NCBI GenBank assembly: GCA_017610385.1
Contig: JAFCCC010000012.1
Coordinates: 1 to 16,138 of the forward strand
Direction: 5' to 3'
Length of the DNA stretch: 16,138 nt
Origin: Candidatus Nanohalarchaeota archaeon
Lineage (GTDB): Archaea > Nanohalarchaeota > Nanosalinia > Nanosalinales > JAFCCC01
The notes beneath the pieces are model-generated. The model saw nothing but the letters and a program-made list of their open reading frames with translations. It searched no databases and was not told where the DNA came from. The position numbers and the translations under genes were made by a program. Shown here in pieces: positions 1-7,503 of the stretch; position 1 is the first letter of the stretch; each line of letters opens with the position of its first letter.

Positions 1-210
1 TTTTCGCTTAAGCCTTTACTAAAAGGCTTATTTTGCTTGAATTGGAAATGCATTAATTTCCGATTTAGGAAACTTAACAAGTTTCCGTGAGCTTTTATCT
101 GAAAAGCTCATTTTCTTTTGGCTTAAGCCTTTTACTAAAAAGGCTTAGTGAGTTACACTCGTAACTCGCTGTTTAATTTTGGCTTAAGCCTTTTACTAAA
201 AAGGCTTATG
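1..210. repeat. Tandem array of seven short hairpins
   Basis: Seven stem-loops follow one another about every 30 nt: 9-17/22-30, 40-49/56-65 (one G-T pair), 68-75/79-86, 88-96/102-110, 124-133/138-147, 150-156/161-167 and 185-194/199-208. The first, fifth and seventh share the stem TAAGCCTTT(T) with loop ACTA; the fifth and seventh are identical. Four units (near 1, 31, 116, 177) start with a leader close to TTTTnGCTTRA. In the AAGCC units a preceding GGCTT gives the AAGCC arm two possible partners. There is no open reading frame. The array ends about 60 bp upstream of rpl21e and may continue beyond the window. The same unit type recurs inside the tRNA-Pro intron at 15938-16078. Unequal stems and the lack of unique 30-40 nt spacers argue against CRISPR. 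Function is unknown. Confidence 0.9.
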
Positions 211-270
211 TTAATAAAGTTTTGTATGTTTATTAGGAATAAGTAAAAGTAGATTTATAGAGTGGTAAGT

Positions 271-558
271 ATGACAAGAAGTGCGGGAATCAGACGAAAA
301 ACAAGAAGTTTATTAAAGAAAGATAGACGAAGTAAATTAACACTTACACGACTTATGAAAAAACTGAAAATAGATGAAAAAGTTGTGATTAAAATCAATT
401 CATCAGTACAAAAAGGTATGCCACATCCGAGATTTCAAGGAAAATCAGGGGTAGTTGCAAATAAAAAAGGCCGAAGTTATGTTGTAAAAATAAAAGATGG
501 CGGGAAAGAGAAAACTCTAAATGTGCATCCTACGCATCTAAAGCGAGTTGAGGAGTAA
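271..558 (+). CDS. rpl21e: 50S ribosomal protein L21e
   Basis: A 95-residue, very basic protein of the archaeal/eukaryotic large-subunit protein family L21e. The N-terminus is an Arg/Lys-rich tail (residues 1-32). An SH3-like barrel follows, with the family signature HPRFQGKSGVV near residues 52-62 and a conserved VHPTHLK end. Length matches the family (about 95-100). I chose the ATG at 271 rather than an in-frame GTG at 262, because GTGGTA just upstream resembles the GGTG-type ribosome-binding sites before rpoL, tfs and rpl10e here, and most L21e proteins begin directly with a short basic tail. It leads a cluster with rpoF, a DUF655 gene and ksgA, an arrangement common in archaea. The only unusual context is the hairpin array directly upstream. 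Confidence 0.93.
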   Translation: MTRSAGIRRKTRSLLKKDRRSKLTLTRLMKKLKIDEKVVIKINSSVQKGMPHPRFQGKSGVVANKKGRSYVVKIKDGGKEKTLNVHPTHLKRVEE

Positions 559-563
559 ATAAA

Positions 564-905
564 ATGAAAATCTTAGCAAGACAAGAAATAACGGCAGCAG
601 AAACATTGGAAATTCTCTCTAAAACAGAGAAAAATAGGGATTTAGTTCGTGAACAACAAATCTGCCTAGATTTTCTAAGGAAACATCTTAAATTTAAAGA
701 AATTAAGGAATTCAATCATGTTAAAGAAGAATTGAAGGGAATTAAAGACTTTAAGGAACATCAATTAGACAAACTTGTAGAAATTCTTCCAGTAACTGAA
801 GAACAAGTGTATGCATTATTTTCCAAAGAAAGAATCAAGCTAGAAAAGGATGATGTTAAAAAAATTATTGATTTATGCACGTCCGTGATTAAAAATGGTA
901 AATAG
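564..905 (+). CDS. rpoF: DNA-directed RNA polymerase subunit F (Rpb4-like)
   Basis: A 113-residue acidic/basic helical protein matching archaeal RpoF, the Rpb4 homologue that pairs with RpoE (Rpb7) to form the polymerase stalk. The N-terminal segment carries the family-typical start of the form ILxxxEIxxAE (residues 3-13), followed by an HRDC-like helical bundle with VEILPVTEEQVYALFSKER near residues 72-90, where archaeal Rpb4 proteins have a conserved turn before the last helices. The call rests on this and on its position between rpl21e and DUF655/ksgA, a strongly conserved archaeal neighbourhood. It starts 5 nt after the rpl21e stop, and GAGGAG in the end of rpl21e is a good ribosome-binding site. 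Co-transcription with rpl21e is likely. Confidence 0.87.
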   Translation: MKILARQEITAAETLEILSKTEKNRDLVREQQICLDFLRKHLKFKEIKEFNHVKEELKGIKDFKEHQLDKLVEILPVTEEQVYALFSKERIKLEKDDVKKIIDLCTSVIKNGK

Positions 906-916
906 AGGTTCGAAAA

Positions 917-1474
917 ATGAAAGACGAATATGGAATAGTATTAGATTTTTTGGAAAACGGTCATCCTTCTGGAAGAAGTCAGCCTATTGCACAAATAATT
1001 GGGGAACAATTTATGAACTTATTAGAAGTAGTTGTAAGAAAGGAAATTCGATTAAAATTAGAAGATCGTGTTTATATTGGTGAAGGTCTAAGAAAAGACG
1101 TTCAATTTATTAAAGGAAGAATTCAGTTACATGAATTAAGTGGAAACGCTAAATCTGAACTAGAATATGTTCTGGAAAAATTAATCAAAAAAAATGAGTC
1201 AAAATTCATAGAGTTCTTTAACACTGCAGAACCAATTAACTCTAGAATGCATACCTTAGAACTACTTCCTGGTGTCGGTAAAAAACATATGTGGGAGATT
1301 TTAGATGAAAGAGAAAGAAAAAAATTCGAGAGCTTTGAGGACTTAAAAAAACGGGTTAGTTTACTTCCAGACCCAGAGAGAATGGTTGTAAAAAGAATAA
1401 AAGAAGAATTATCCGGAACCACCAAAAGGTATCTTTTCATACAAGCTCCAAAAGAGAATAAAGAGTATTATTGA
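917..1474 (+). CDS. DUF655 helix-hairpin-helix protein
   Basis: A 185-residue protein of the archaeal DUF655 family, which is nearly always encoded between rpoF and ksgA. The N-terminal half looks like a small nucleic-acid-binding barrel: the stretch EYGIVLDFLENGHP (residues 4-17) and a later RVYIGEGLRKDV (51-62) are family hallmarks. A helix-hairpin-helix motif follows at about residues 115-130, with LPGVGKKHMWEIL as the hairpin. The biochemical role is not established; the motif suggests RNA or DNA binding, and the context suggests a link to ribosome biogenesis or transcription. It starts 11 nt after rpoF behind the site GAGGTT. The next gene begins 1 nt after its stop, so translation with ksgA is probably coupled. 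Confidence 0.86.
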   Translation: MKDEYGIVLDFLENGHPSGRSQPIAQIIGEQFMNLLEVVVRKEIRLKLEDRVYIGEGLRKDVQFIKGRIQLHELSGNAKSELEYVLEKLIKKNESKFIEFFNTAEPINSRMHTLELLPGVGKKHMWEILDERERKKFESFEDLKKRVSLLPDPERMVVKRIKEELSGTTKRYLFIQAPKENKEYY

Positions 1475-1475
1475 A

Positions 1476-2279
1476 ATGCTAGAAGAACTTTTGAAAAAAT
1501 ATAATTTAAAATTAAATAAAAATAGAGATCAATTCTTTCTTAAAAATGAAAAAATTTTGGATTTTGAAGTTAATTGTGCAAACATTTCTAAAGAGGAAAC
1601 AATTTTAGAAATTGGGGCGGGAATTGGGACGCTCACAAAAAAACTTGCTGAAAAAGCTAAAAAAGTTTATGCAATTGAAAAAGACAAAACTTTAATTCCC
1701 ATATTAAAAAATAACGTGAAAGACCATAAAAATGTTGAAATAATTCGGGGGGATATTTTAGAAATTACTCTTCCAAAATTTGATAAATGTGTTTCAAATA
1801 TTCCTTATAAAATATCATCAAAAATCACTGAATTATTAGCCAAAAATAAAATATTCTCAATAATATGTTATCAAAAGGAATTTGCAAAAAGATTAATTTC
1901 AGAACCTACCGAAAAAGAATACTCTAGAATATCAATATTATCTAATTTTTATTTTACACCTGTTTTTTTAAAAGAGGTCTCCAAAAAACAATTTATTCCA
2001 GAACCAAAAGTGGATTCTATGATTATTAAATTAGTTCCTAAAAATTTTAATTATAAGGTAAATGAAGAATTATTTTTCAAAATAGTTTCTGCATTATTTG
2101 TTCATAAAAATAAAAAAGTAAGAAATTCATTTTATAATTCTAGAGTGTTTTTTAATTTAGAAAAAGAACAAGCGAAAAAATTAATTAAAAATATGCCATA
2201 TAAAGAAATCAGAGTTATTTCATTAAGTATTGAAAAATTACTTGAGATATATAATTATATTTCAAATAAATGTAAATAA
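1476..2279 (+). CDS. ksgA: 16S rRNA dimethyladenosine transferase (KsgA/Dim1)
   Basis: A 267-residue Rossmann-fold methyltransferase that should dimethylate two adjacent adenines in the helix 45 loop of 16S rRNA with S-adenosylmethionine, a late step of small-subunit assembly. Visible motifs in order: SAM motif I EIGAGIGTLT (45-54), an acidic ribose-binding residue in YAIEKD (65-70), the RGDIL segment (91-95) and the catalytic NIPYKISS motif (108-115) typical of N6-adenine dimethylases. The C-terminal half contains the family-typical FIPEPKVDSMIIKL stretch (around 178-191) and a helical RNA-binding domain. Length is normal for archaeal KsgA. The ATG lies 1 nt past the DUF655 stop. It is the fourth gene of the rpl21e-rpoF-DUF655-ksgA cluster. 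Confidence 0.95.
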   Translation: MLEELLKKYNLKLNKNRDQFFLKNEKILDFEVNCANISKEETILEIGAGIGTLTKKLAEKAKKVYAIEKDKTLIPILKNNVKDHKNVEIIRGDILEITLPKFDKCVSNIPYKISSKITELLAKNKIFSIICYQKEFAKRLISEPTEKEYSRISILSNFYFTPVFLKEVSKKQFIPEPKVDSMIIKLVPKNFNYKVNEELFFKIVSALFVHKNKKVRNSFYNSRVFFNLEKEQAKKLIKNMPYKEIRVISLSIEKLLEIYNYISNKCK

Positions 2280-2320
2280 ATAAATTACAAATCAAAACTC
2301 ATGGAAATTCCTAGTAAAAA

Positions 2321-2902
2321 ATGAAATTTGAATACGAAGATTTAATTTTAGTTGTTCCCGAAGAGGTCTATGAACCTAGAGAAGATTCTTTTCTGATTGC
2401 TCAAGAAATTAAAAAAATCAATTTAAAAAATAAAACAGTTTTAGAGATTGGAGTTGGATCAGGAATACTTTCATTAATTGCAGCAAAAACTGCAAAAAAA
2501 ATAGTCTCAGTAGATATTAATAATTCAGCAGTGATTGCAGCACAAAAAAATTCAGAGAGAAATCAGATAAAAAATATTGAAGTTCTAAAAAGTGATTTAT
2601 TTGAAAAAATCAAAGATAAATTTGATTTAATAATTTTTAATCCGCCGTATGTTCCTTCAGAAGAAGTAAGTGAAATTCAAGATAAGTCATGGTCTGGAGG
2701 AAACTCTGGGAGGGAAGAAACAGATCGATTTTTAGCTCAGTTTAATTTCTATTTACGTAAAGGAGGCCAAATTCTACTTTTACAAAGCTCTCTTTCGAAT
2801 ATAGAACTAACTTTAAAGAAACTGGAAAAATTTAATCCAAAGGTTATTGCTTCTACGAAATTAGCGTGGGAGAAACTAGTGGTAATTCAAGCACATAAGT
2901 AA
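2321..2902 (+). CDS. HemK2/Mtq2-like protein methyltransferase
   Basis: A 193-residue class I SAM methyltransferase of the HemK2/Mtq2 (N6AMT1) type. The N-terminal VYEPREDSFL (17-26) is the diagnostic PxEDS element of this subgroup. SAM motif I is LEIGVGSGIL (41-50), the acidic ribose-binding residue is in VSVDINN (62-68), and the catalytic NPPYVP is at 107-112. The known role is methylation of the glutamine in the GGQ motif of the class-1 release factor, usually with Trm112 as partner; some family members also modify lysines. There is no separate RNA- or RF-binding N-terminal domain, as expected for archaeal members compared with bacterial PrmC. It sits 41 nt after ksgA and probably ends that operon, since a strong TATA-like box follows its stop. 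Substrate assignment is from family knowledge. Confidence 0.9.
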   Translation: MKFEYEDLILVVPEEVYEPREDSFLIAQEIKKINLKNKTVLEIGVGSGILSLIAAKTAKKIVSVDINNSAVIAAQKNSERNQIKNIEVLKSDLFEKIKDKFDLIIFNPPYVPSEEVSEIQDKSWSGGNSGREETDRFLAQFNFYLRKGGQILLLQSSLSNIELTLKKLEKFNPKVIASTKLAWEKLVVIQAHK

Positions 2903-2904
2903 TG

Positions 2905-2912
2905 TTTTTATA
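2905..2912 (+). promoter_or_regulatory. TATA-like box A for the envelope gene at 2937
   Basis: TTTTTATA is centred about 28 nt before the ATG at 2937. Archaeal transcription starts roughly 24-28 nt downstream of the box centre, so the mRNA probably begins at or next to the start codon (leaderless). No ribosome-binding site is visible. Confidence 0.6.
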
Positions 2913-2936
2913 CAAAGAAATGAATTTTATATTAGT

Positions 2937-5693
2937 ATGATAAGAAGAATCCTTTATCTATTTTTAATTCTATTTTTATTAGTTCCAGCCACACATGCTG
3001 CATGGACTTTAACAGCCACAAGTTTACCCATGGAACTAGATAGTAATTCATACACCGTACTTAGAGCAAAATTACTAAATGGAACAACCCCTATTGATGA
3101 AGAAACATGTATTCCGGGCCCCATTACAATAAAATACCAGTACGGGTCAACATTGGGCTTTCTAAATTCGATTGGGAATGGGATATGGGTTGCAGAACAT
3201 TCACCCACAGACTTACCTGCAACAATCACCATAACAGCTACAGGAGATTGTGGGGTAGCAAGTGATGTGACTACATTTTTAAATCTTCCAGCAAACGGTG
3301 GTCTTTCCGTAGACATTTTGAATTTCAACTCAGAAGCACCACAAGGAAGTTCAAAAGTACTTTTGGTTAATGTTAGTAATTCTAGCGGCGTTGTTTCTGG
3401 CGCTACGGTGCTATACAGAATATATAATTTATCAGGTTCTTCACAAGCAATAATGGAAGGCACATTTTCAGAATTCGGTGAATTTTATAATGCTACGATG
3501 GAACTGCCTACAGAACTTGGAAACTATTCATATGAAGTTACTGCAACGGCTCCAATTGGGACGGGAGTAACAGGTGGGGACGGACGTTTATTTCATACAG
3601 TTGAAACGATTTCTGGTCCAGTAAGCATTAATGGTACAGAAAACAAATGTGCAACCTCTAATGGAATTATTACTTCATGCGAATTAAATTCTATGCTAAG
3701 CTTTGAGTTTGAAGAAGAGGTTGGGGTTCCAGATAATGTTTGGGTAGAAATCTGGGGAACTGATTTAATAGAAAAAGTCAATTTAAGTAATGTAACAGAA
3801 GGTAGCCAAAGATATTGGCGGGGAACTTATTCTTTACCAGAAGATTATAATTTATCAAAAACAAAAGAATCTCAAAACAATGAGCTAACTTTAAAAGTTA
3901 TTGCAAATGACGAATTTGAAAATTACACCCTATTAACCTCAAATGTAAATTTAGTTACTTATTGGACAATTCCGTATTCTAAGTATTCTACTAGACCAGG
4001 AGAAGTATTAGATATTTCTTTTGAAGTTGTTAAACCATATAGTGGAGATCATTTGCGTATGGGGGATTTAGAAGGTTTTAATGTTTCTGTATTTTATATC
4101 ACCGATTCTGGGACAAAAACATCAGTAAAAAACTATACTCTCTCACAGATGACTTATGATAATGACTTATTTCATCTGCAACATACTGTACAAGAAGATA
4201 CTCTTGAAGGGACCTATGGATATCAGTGGACTATATTAAATGCTTTTGGTCAAAAATCATCAGATTCACTCACATACAAAGAATTTTCAGTAATTAGTCA
4301 AACACAATCTGGTCCAGTAATAATTAATCGGTCTGTGATTTCTAATTCATTTGAAGAATCAGGAATATTTTATGAAATTTTAAACTTTAATAACACAGAT
4401 TTAAGTAGAGTCATTGTTCGACCAATCGTTTTAGGCTCTATTTCCGAAATTGTTTTTGGGGATTTTGTTCTAGATGAAAATAACGCGAGTGAAGATAGCA
4501 AATACATAATTGAATCCAATACTTCAAAAGAATTTATTATTGGATATAATATAACTAATAATTTATCTGAAAACTACGATGGAACTTTGGTTATTCGGGT
4601 GTTCTCGGATTTACAGGGCAGCATAGAAAAGTACAGAACAGAAATACCGTTAGAAACGCAAATTGGTGGCAAAACAACAAACGGAACCCTTCAAGTTAAT
4701 GTAAATAAAATAGAACGAAACTTTATTGATTCGGGAACATATGTTCAAAATATTACCGTATTTAATAGGGGTTCTGAGACCATAAATGTAAGTATTAGCG
4801 CAGAAGGGACGATTAAACAAATAAATTCTATCTCGCCAACAGAATTAACAATTGCTGCAGGGGATGTAGGCTATGCTTTTTTCACTCAAACAGTATACGT
4901 AACTGATAATGGAATTTATGGGGGATATTATGTTTTTAATACCTCTGAAAATAAAATAAAAATTCCTGTAAATCTAACCACAGACATTTCTGGTATTGTA
5001 AGTGGAAAATTACAAGTAACTATTGAAAACGCTTCACTTGGTTCCGTTATTAAAGGAGATCCATTAAATATAACTGTAGAAGTAAAAAATATAGGGCAAT
5101 CTAATTTAAGCAATTTTACAGCCTCTACTCTAGTTATCTCTAACTTATATACCATCACAAATGCAGAAGGACTTGTATTAGAACCAGAAGAAAGTATTAA
5201 CTTAGAACTAACAATTCACACAGAAAAACTAAGTGAGGGAATAGACAATACAAGAAAATTAATTATTTCTGCAGATCTCAATGCGGAAAATTTTACATAT
5301 ATTTCATTAAAAGTAGATGCAAACTATTCGACTAAATTTGAGAGTCTAAATAGCTCTATATCAACATATAGAACTGACTTGGAGGACATTTTAACAGAAG
5401 AGTTAAAAGAAAACAAAACAGATTTAGAATCAAAAATTACAGATTTAGAAAATCTCATTGAAAAAGGAAAAGGAGAATGGGACACTAAAAACTATAATGC
5501 ATCTAAGACAACATATAGTGCTGCAGAAAGACTAAGTGAAGAAATACATTCTAGAATAAGAGCTTTGCAAAATTATACGCCAGCTCCCGATGAAACTCCT
5601 TCAGGGAACTCTAAAGCGTGGATTTTCATAGTTATTTTTATAATTTTAATTGTTATTGGAGTAGTAATTTACATGAGTTTAGTTCCAGAGTGA
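2937..5693 (+). CDS. Large exported, C-terminally anchored surface protein
   Basis: A 918-residue protein with a clear Sec signal peptide (two arginines, then a hydrophobic core, residues 1-21, likely cut after THA). A very long beta-rich extracellular region follows with many N-X-S/T sequons. A charged, coiled-coil-prone segment spans about 803-879, followed by a Pro/Ser linker, and one transmembrane helix is at about 895-913 with a five-residue end (SLVPE). The segment around residues 690-790 (DPLNITVEVKNIGQSNLSNF and on) resembles CARDB/COG1361-type Ig-like domains common in archaeal envelope proteins. The topology is therefore outside the cell with a membrane stalk. No enzyme motif is seen. 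It may be an S-layer-associated, adhesin or structural protein; the exact role is unknown. It has its own TATA box and leads a group with two downstream membrane/cytosolic genes. Confidence 0.82.
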   Translation: MIRRILYLFLILFLLVPATHAAWTLTATSLPMELDSNSYTVLRAKLLNGTTPIDEETCIPGPITIKYQYGSTLGFLNSIGNGIWVAEHSPTDLPATITITATGDCGVASDVTTFLNLPANGGLSVDILNFNSEAPQGSSKVLLVNVSNSSGVVSGATVLYRIYNLSGSSQAIMEGTFSEFGEFYNATMELPTELGNYSYEVTATAPIGTGVTGGDGRLFHTVETISGPVSINGTENKCATSNGIITSCELNSMLSFEFEEEVGVPDNVWVEIWGTDLIEKVNLSNVTEGSQRYWRGTYSLPEDYNLSKTKESQNNELTLKVIANDEFENYTLLTSNVNLVTYWTIPYSKYSTRPGEVLDISFEVVKPYSGDHLRMGDLEGFNVSVFYITDSGTKTSVKNYTLSQMTYDNDLFHLQHTVQEDTLEGTYGYQWTILNAFGQKSSDSLTYKEFSVISQTQSGPVIINRSVISNSFEESGIFYEILNFNNTDLSRVIVRPIVLGSISEIVFGDFVLDENNASEDSKYIIESNTSKEFIIGYNITNNLSENYDGTLVIRVFSDLQGSIEKYRTEIPLETQIGGKTTNGTLQVNVNKIERNFIDSGTYVQNITVFNRGSETINVSISAEGTIKQINSISPTELTIAAGDVGYAFFTQTVYVTDNGIYGGYYVFNTSENKIKIPVNLTTDISGIVSGKLQVTIENASLGSVIKGDPLNITVEVKNIGQSNLSNFTASTLVISNLYTITNAEGLVLEPEESINLELTIHTEKLSEGIDNTRKLIISADLNAENFTYISLKVDANYSTKFESLNSSISTYRTDLEDILTEELKENKTDLESKITDLENLIEKGKGEWDTKNYNASKTTYSAAERLSEEIHSRIRALQNYTPAPDETPSGNSKAWIFIVIFIILIVIGVVIYMSLVPE

Positions 5694-5727
5694 ATCTTTT
5701 TAACCTAACAAAAACAAATTGTTTTGT

Positions 5728-6141
5728 ATGGCAATAACAGATTTTTTAGGAGTATTTCAGCTAAATAATCTTTTGTTATTTGTTCTAATTGTAATTATTC
5801 TAGTGATTGCATTCAAACTTCTTAAAATATTCTTTGAAACATTGTTAGTTGCGATATTATCTGCAGTATTTTACTTATTTTTAAGCTATTCTGGAGCGAA
5901 TTTAGACATGAATGCAACTAATATTCTATTTTTCTCTTTAATTGGAACAATAGTCTTCATAATTTATTCTATGCTCTCTCCGCTAGTTTCTTTGCTCTTT
6001 AAAACAGGCAATAAAGTAGTTAAAGGAACTTCAAAAGCATTAAAGGGAAGAAAATTCAAATCAAGAATAAAAAGCAAACCAAAAGAAAGTGCACATCCTC
6101 AAGAAAAAGAAGTGATCTTAAAAGAGATTAAAAATGACTGA
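5728..6141 (+). CDS. Small membrane protein with three helices and a basic tail
   Basis: A 137-residue protein I do not recognise. Three hydrophobic segments are visible at about residues 14-35, 37-56 and 66-90, followed by a Lys/Arg-rich cytoplasmic tail from about 95 (KGTSKALKGRKFKSRIKSKPK) that ends in an acidic/basic helix. I chose the ATG at 5728 rather than an in-frame TTG at 5719, because TTTTTAA at 5697-5703 lies about 28 nt upstream of that ATG, implying a leaderless start. It follows the 918-residue surface protein closely on the same strand and overlaps the next gene by 8 nt. The positively charged tail could interact with nucleic acid or acidic lipids; this is inference. Confidence 0.68.
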   Translation: MAITDFLGVFQLNNLLLFVLIVIILVIAFKLLKIFFETLLVAILSAVFYLFLSYSGANLDMNATNILFFSLIGTIVFIIYSMLSPLVSLLFKTGNKVVKGTSKALKGRKFKSRIKSKPKESAHPQEKEVILKEIKND

Positions 6142-6328
6142 AGTGTATTTTATAGAAAATGGCAAAGTAGAGTACAAAAATTTTTATCATGTACTTACTA
6201 TTGCCGAAGCAAAGGCACAGGAAGAAAATAAACCTGTTTTAATTTTTAAAAAACTACAAGGGTATTCGAAACCAATTTCAAGAGTATATCCCACGGGTAA
6301 AAGAGAAGACATAAAAAATACAAAATAG
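6134..6328 (+). CDS. Hypothetical 64-residue protein
   Basis: A small soluble protein of unknown function, rich in Lys and aromatic residues, with no transmembrane segment. It overlaps the end of the preceding membrane-protein gene by 8 nt in another frame, the usual sign of translational coupling, which is the main reason to accept it. The predicted order is a beta-hairpin (VYFIENGKVEYKNFY), one helix (TIAEAKAQEENK) and a final strand and basic tail. The stop codon lies inside a perfect palindrome shared with the convergent reverse-strand gene, and both proteins end in Thr-Lys. No family recognised. Confidence 0.55.
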   Translation: MTEVYFIENGKVEYKNFYHVLTIAEAKAQEENKPVLIFKKLQGYSKPISRVYPTGKREDIKNTK

Positions 6329-6338
6329 CTATTTTGTA
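6319..6338. terminator. 20-bp perfect palindrome holding both convergent stop codons
   Basis: TACAAAATAG followed by its exact reverse complement, with the centre between 6328 and 6329. Each half carries the last two codons (ACA AAA) and TAG stop of one gene, so both converging reading frames end at the symmetry axis with no intergenic base. It could act as a bidirectional terminator or processing hairpin; the AT-rich stem is weak, so function is inferred. Confidence 0.6.
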
Positions 6339-7009
6339 AATTTAATAAGGGGTGTGCCTTCAATAAGTAATTTTGAAACATCCCCAACAAAAGAATATGT
6401 TTTATTTTCAAATAAGAAAACCGCAGAGCCTTCAAAATCTTTTATAGAAAGAGGTTTATCTTCTAAAAAGATTCTTGCTCCGGAAGAATTAACTTGCCCA
6501 TTAACTGAATCAAAACTAAATCCAGTTTTTGGAAATCCATTAATCTCTAATTTTTTAGGAATTAATTCTTTTGAAAATAACTTGGCGTTTTTAAGACTCA
6601 CGTCTCCGAATTTAAGTTCTCCTGCGTATCCATTTATACTAAGAACCTCTCCGAAAGTAAACAAACCCTTAAAATCAAGAATATGCAAAGTCAGACTACT
6701 GGCATTTGTAAAAACCTCTGATCCTCTTACTTCTACTGAACTTACTCTGGGATTATATGTTAGCTTTATTTCAGATACCGGGGTACTAAATATTTTAGTT
6801 CTAACTGGAAATTCATCGGTTGTAAACAGAGCAGAGATAGGAATTTCAGAATCTGGTGAAAAAGCTCCAAATAGATCAGTTACACTCCAACCGCCTGTTT
6901 TAAAATTACTAGTACTGATATCTGAAATATTAATTGATCCTTGCGCCATGCCGATTGCAATACCCCATAATGTAATAAATACTGCAATCAAAACTTTCCA
7001 ATCGAACAT
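6329..7009 (-). CDS. Exported beta-rich hypothetical protein
   Basis: A 226-residue protein I cannot place in a family. The N-terminus is a clear export signal (one lysine, hydrophobic core residues 6-21, possible cleavage after GMA at 20-22). The remainder is polar with alternating hydrophobic residues typical of beta sheets, short repeated themes such as LSINGYAGELKFGDVSLKN, and no cysteines or second membrane segment. The reverse strand is preferred over a similar-length forward frame because only the reverse product has a signal sequence and compositional sense, and because TTATAAAAT (7028-7036 on this strand) lies about 23 nt upstream of its ATG. It converges on the forward gene at 6134 with no gap. 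A role at the cell surface is likely. Confidence 0.68.
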   Translation of the reverse strand: MFDWKVLIAVFITLWGIAIGMAQGSINISDISTSNFKTGGWSVTDLFGAFSPDSEIPISALFTTDEFPVRTKIFSTPVSEIKLTYNPRVSSVEVRGSEVFTNASSLTLHILDFKGLFTFGEVLSINGYAGELKFGDVSLKNAKLFSKELIPKKLEINGFPKTGFSFDSVNGQVNSSGARIFLEDKPLSIKDFEGSAVFLFENKTYSFVGDVSKLLIEGTPLIKFTK

Positions 7010-7027
7010 AAATATAAATTGAATTGT

Positions 7028-7036
7028 ATTTTATAA
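7028..7036 (-). promoter_or_regulatory. TATA-like box for the reverse-strand exported protein
   Basis: TTATAAAAT on the reverse strand, centred about 23 nt upstream of the ATG at 7009. This implies a leaderless or near-leaderless transcript separate from the upstream membrane-protein gene. Confidence 0.5.
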
Positions 7037-7072
7037 TAAGTTATCGTACGAGGAATTATAAAGAAATTATAC

Positions 7073-7423
7073 TCATTTACGCGGCTTCTTTTTCTTCTTA
7101 GAATTTAAAAAGCTTGTAAAAAATAAAATTCCTGAAATACATAGAGGCACAGAAATTATAACTACAGAAATCCAAGAAACTTTTTGAGATGTAGCTAAAC
7201 CAAAATAGCCCAAACCATATAAAAAAAATAAAATGCCAAAGTTCTCCCATCTCCAAGAAAGAATTAAAGTTAATAAAAGGATGGTTCCTGGAACTGAACT
7301 CATTAAGAAGCTGTAAATATTAAATTGTTCAGCAAAACTTTTCGCGATAAACAAATAAAAGAACAGTACAATCAAGATTGTAAATATTCGTGTAGTCCAA
7401 AATAAAATTTTTCTAAAATCCAT
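7073..7423 (-). CDS. Four-helix membrane protein, unknown function
   Basis: A 116-residue integral membrane protein with four hydrophobic segments (about residues 10-28, 38-56, 60-77 and 83-105) and a very basic C-terminal tail ending in SKKKKKPRK. The positive-inside rule places the C-terminus in the cytoplasm. No catalytic or transport motif is evident, and I do not recognise a family. The TATA-like element TTTTTATA (7446-7453 on this strand) is centred 26 nt upstream of the ATG, suggesting leaderless transcription. The gene is divergent from a 55-residue membrane protein at 7504, so the two may share a short divergent promoter region. Confidence 0.62.
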   Translation of the reverse strand: MDFRKILFWTTRIFTILIVLFFYLFIAKSFAEQFNIYSFLMSSVPGTILLLTLILSWRWENFGILFFLYGLGYFGLATSQKVSWISVVIISVPLCISGILFFTSFLNSKKKKKPRK

Positions 7424-7445
7424 AATTCTTATTGGTTTAATTTAT

Positions 7446-7473
7446 TATAAAAACAATTCCCTAAAGTTTATAA
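7446..7473. promoter_or_regulatory. Divergent TATA-like boxes between two small membrane-protein genes
   Basis: TTTTTATA on the reverse strand (7446-7453) sits 26 nt from the ATG at 7423. GTTTATAA on the forward strand (7466-7473) sits about 34 nt from the ATG at 7504. The two boxes are 12 nt apart, so binding of TBP/TFB at one could hinder the other; that interaction is inference. Confidence 0.5.
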
Positions 7474-7503
7474 TACAAGCTCTACAAACTATTATTGAGA
7501 AAA

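Noticed and set aside
1-210. CRISPR array
   Set aside because: Units differ in stem sequence, lack unique spacers of constant length, and each unit is itself a small hairpin; no cas gene is nearby.
895-1083. 62-codon forward frame between rpoF and DUF655
   Set aside because: Overlaps DUF655 in another frame with Trp/Cys-rich composition typical of shadow frames.
6354-7022. Forward-strand reading frame of 222 codons
   Set aside because: It mirrors the reverse-strand gene at 6329-7009, which has a signal peptide and a TATA box; the forward product is Ser/Pro/Leu-rich without structure.
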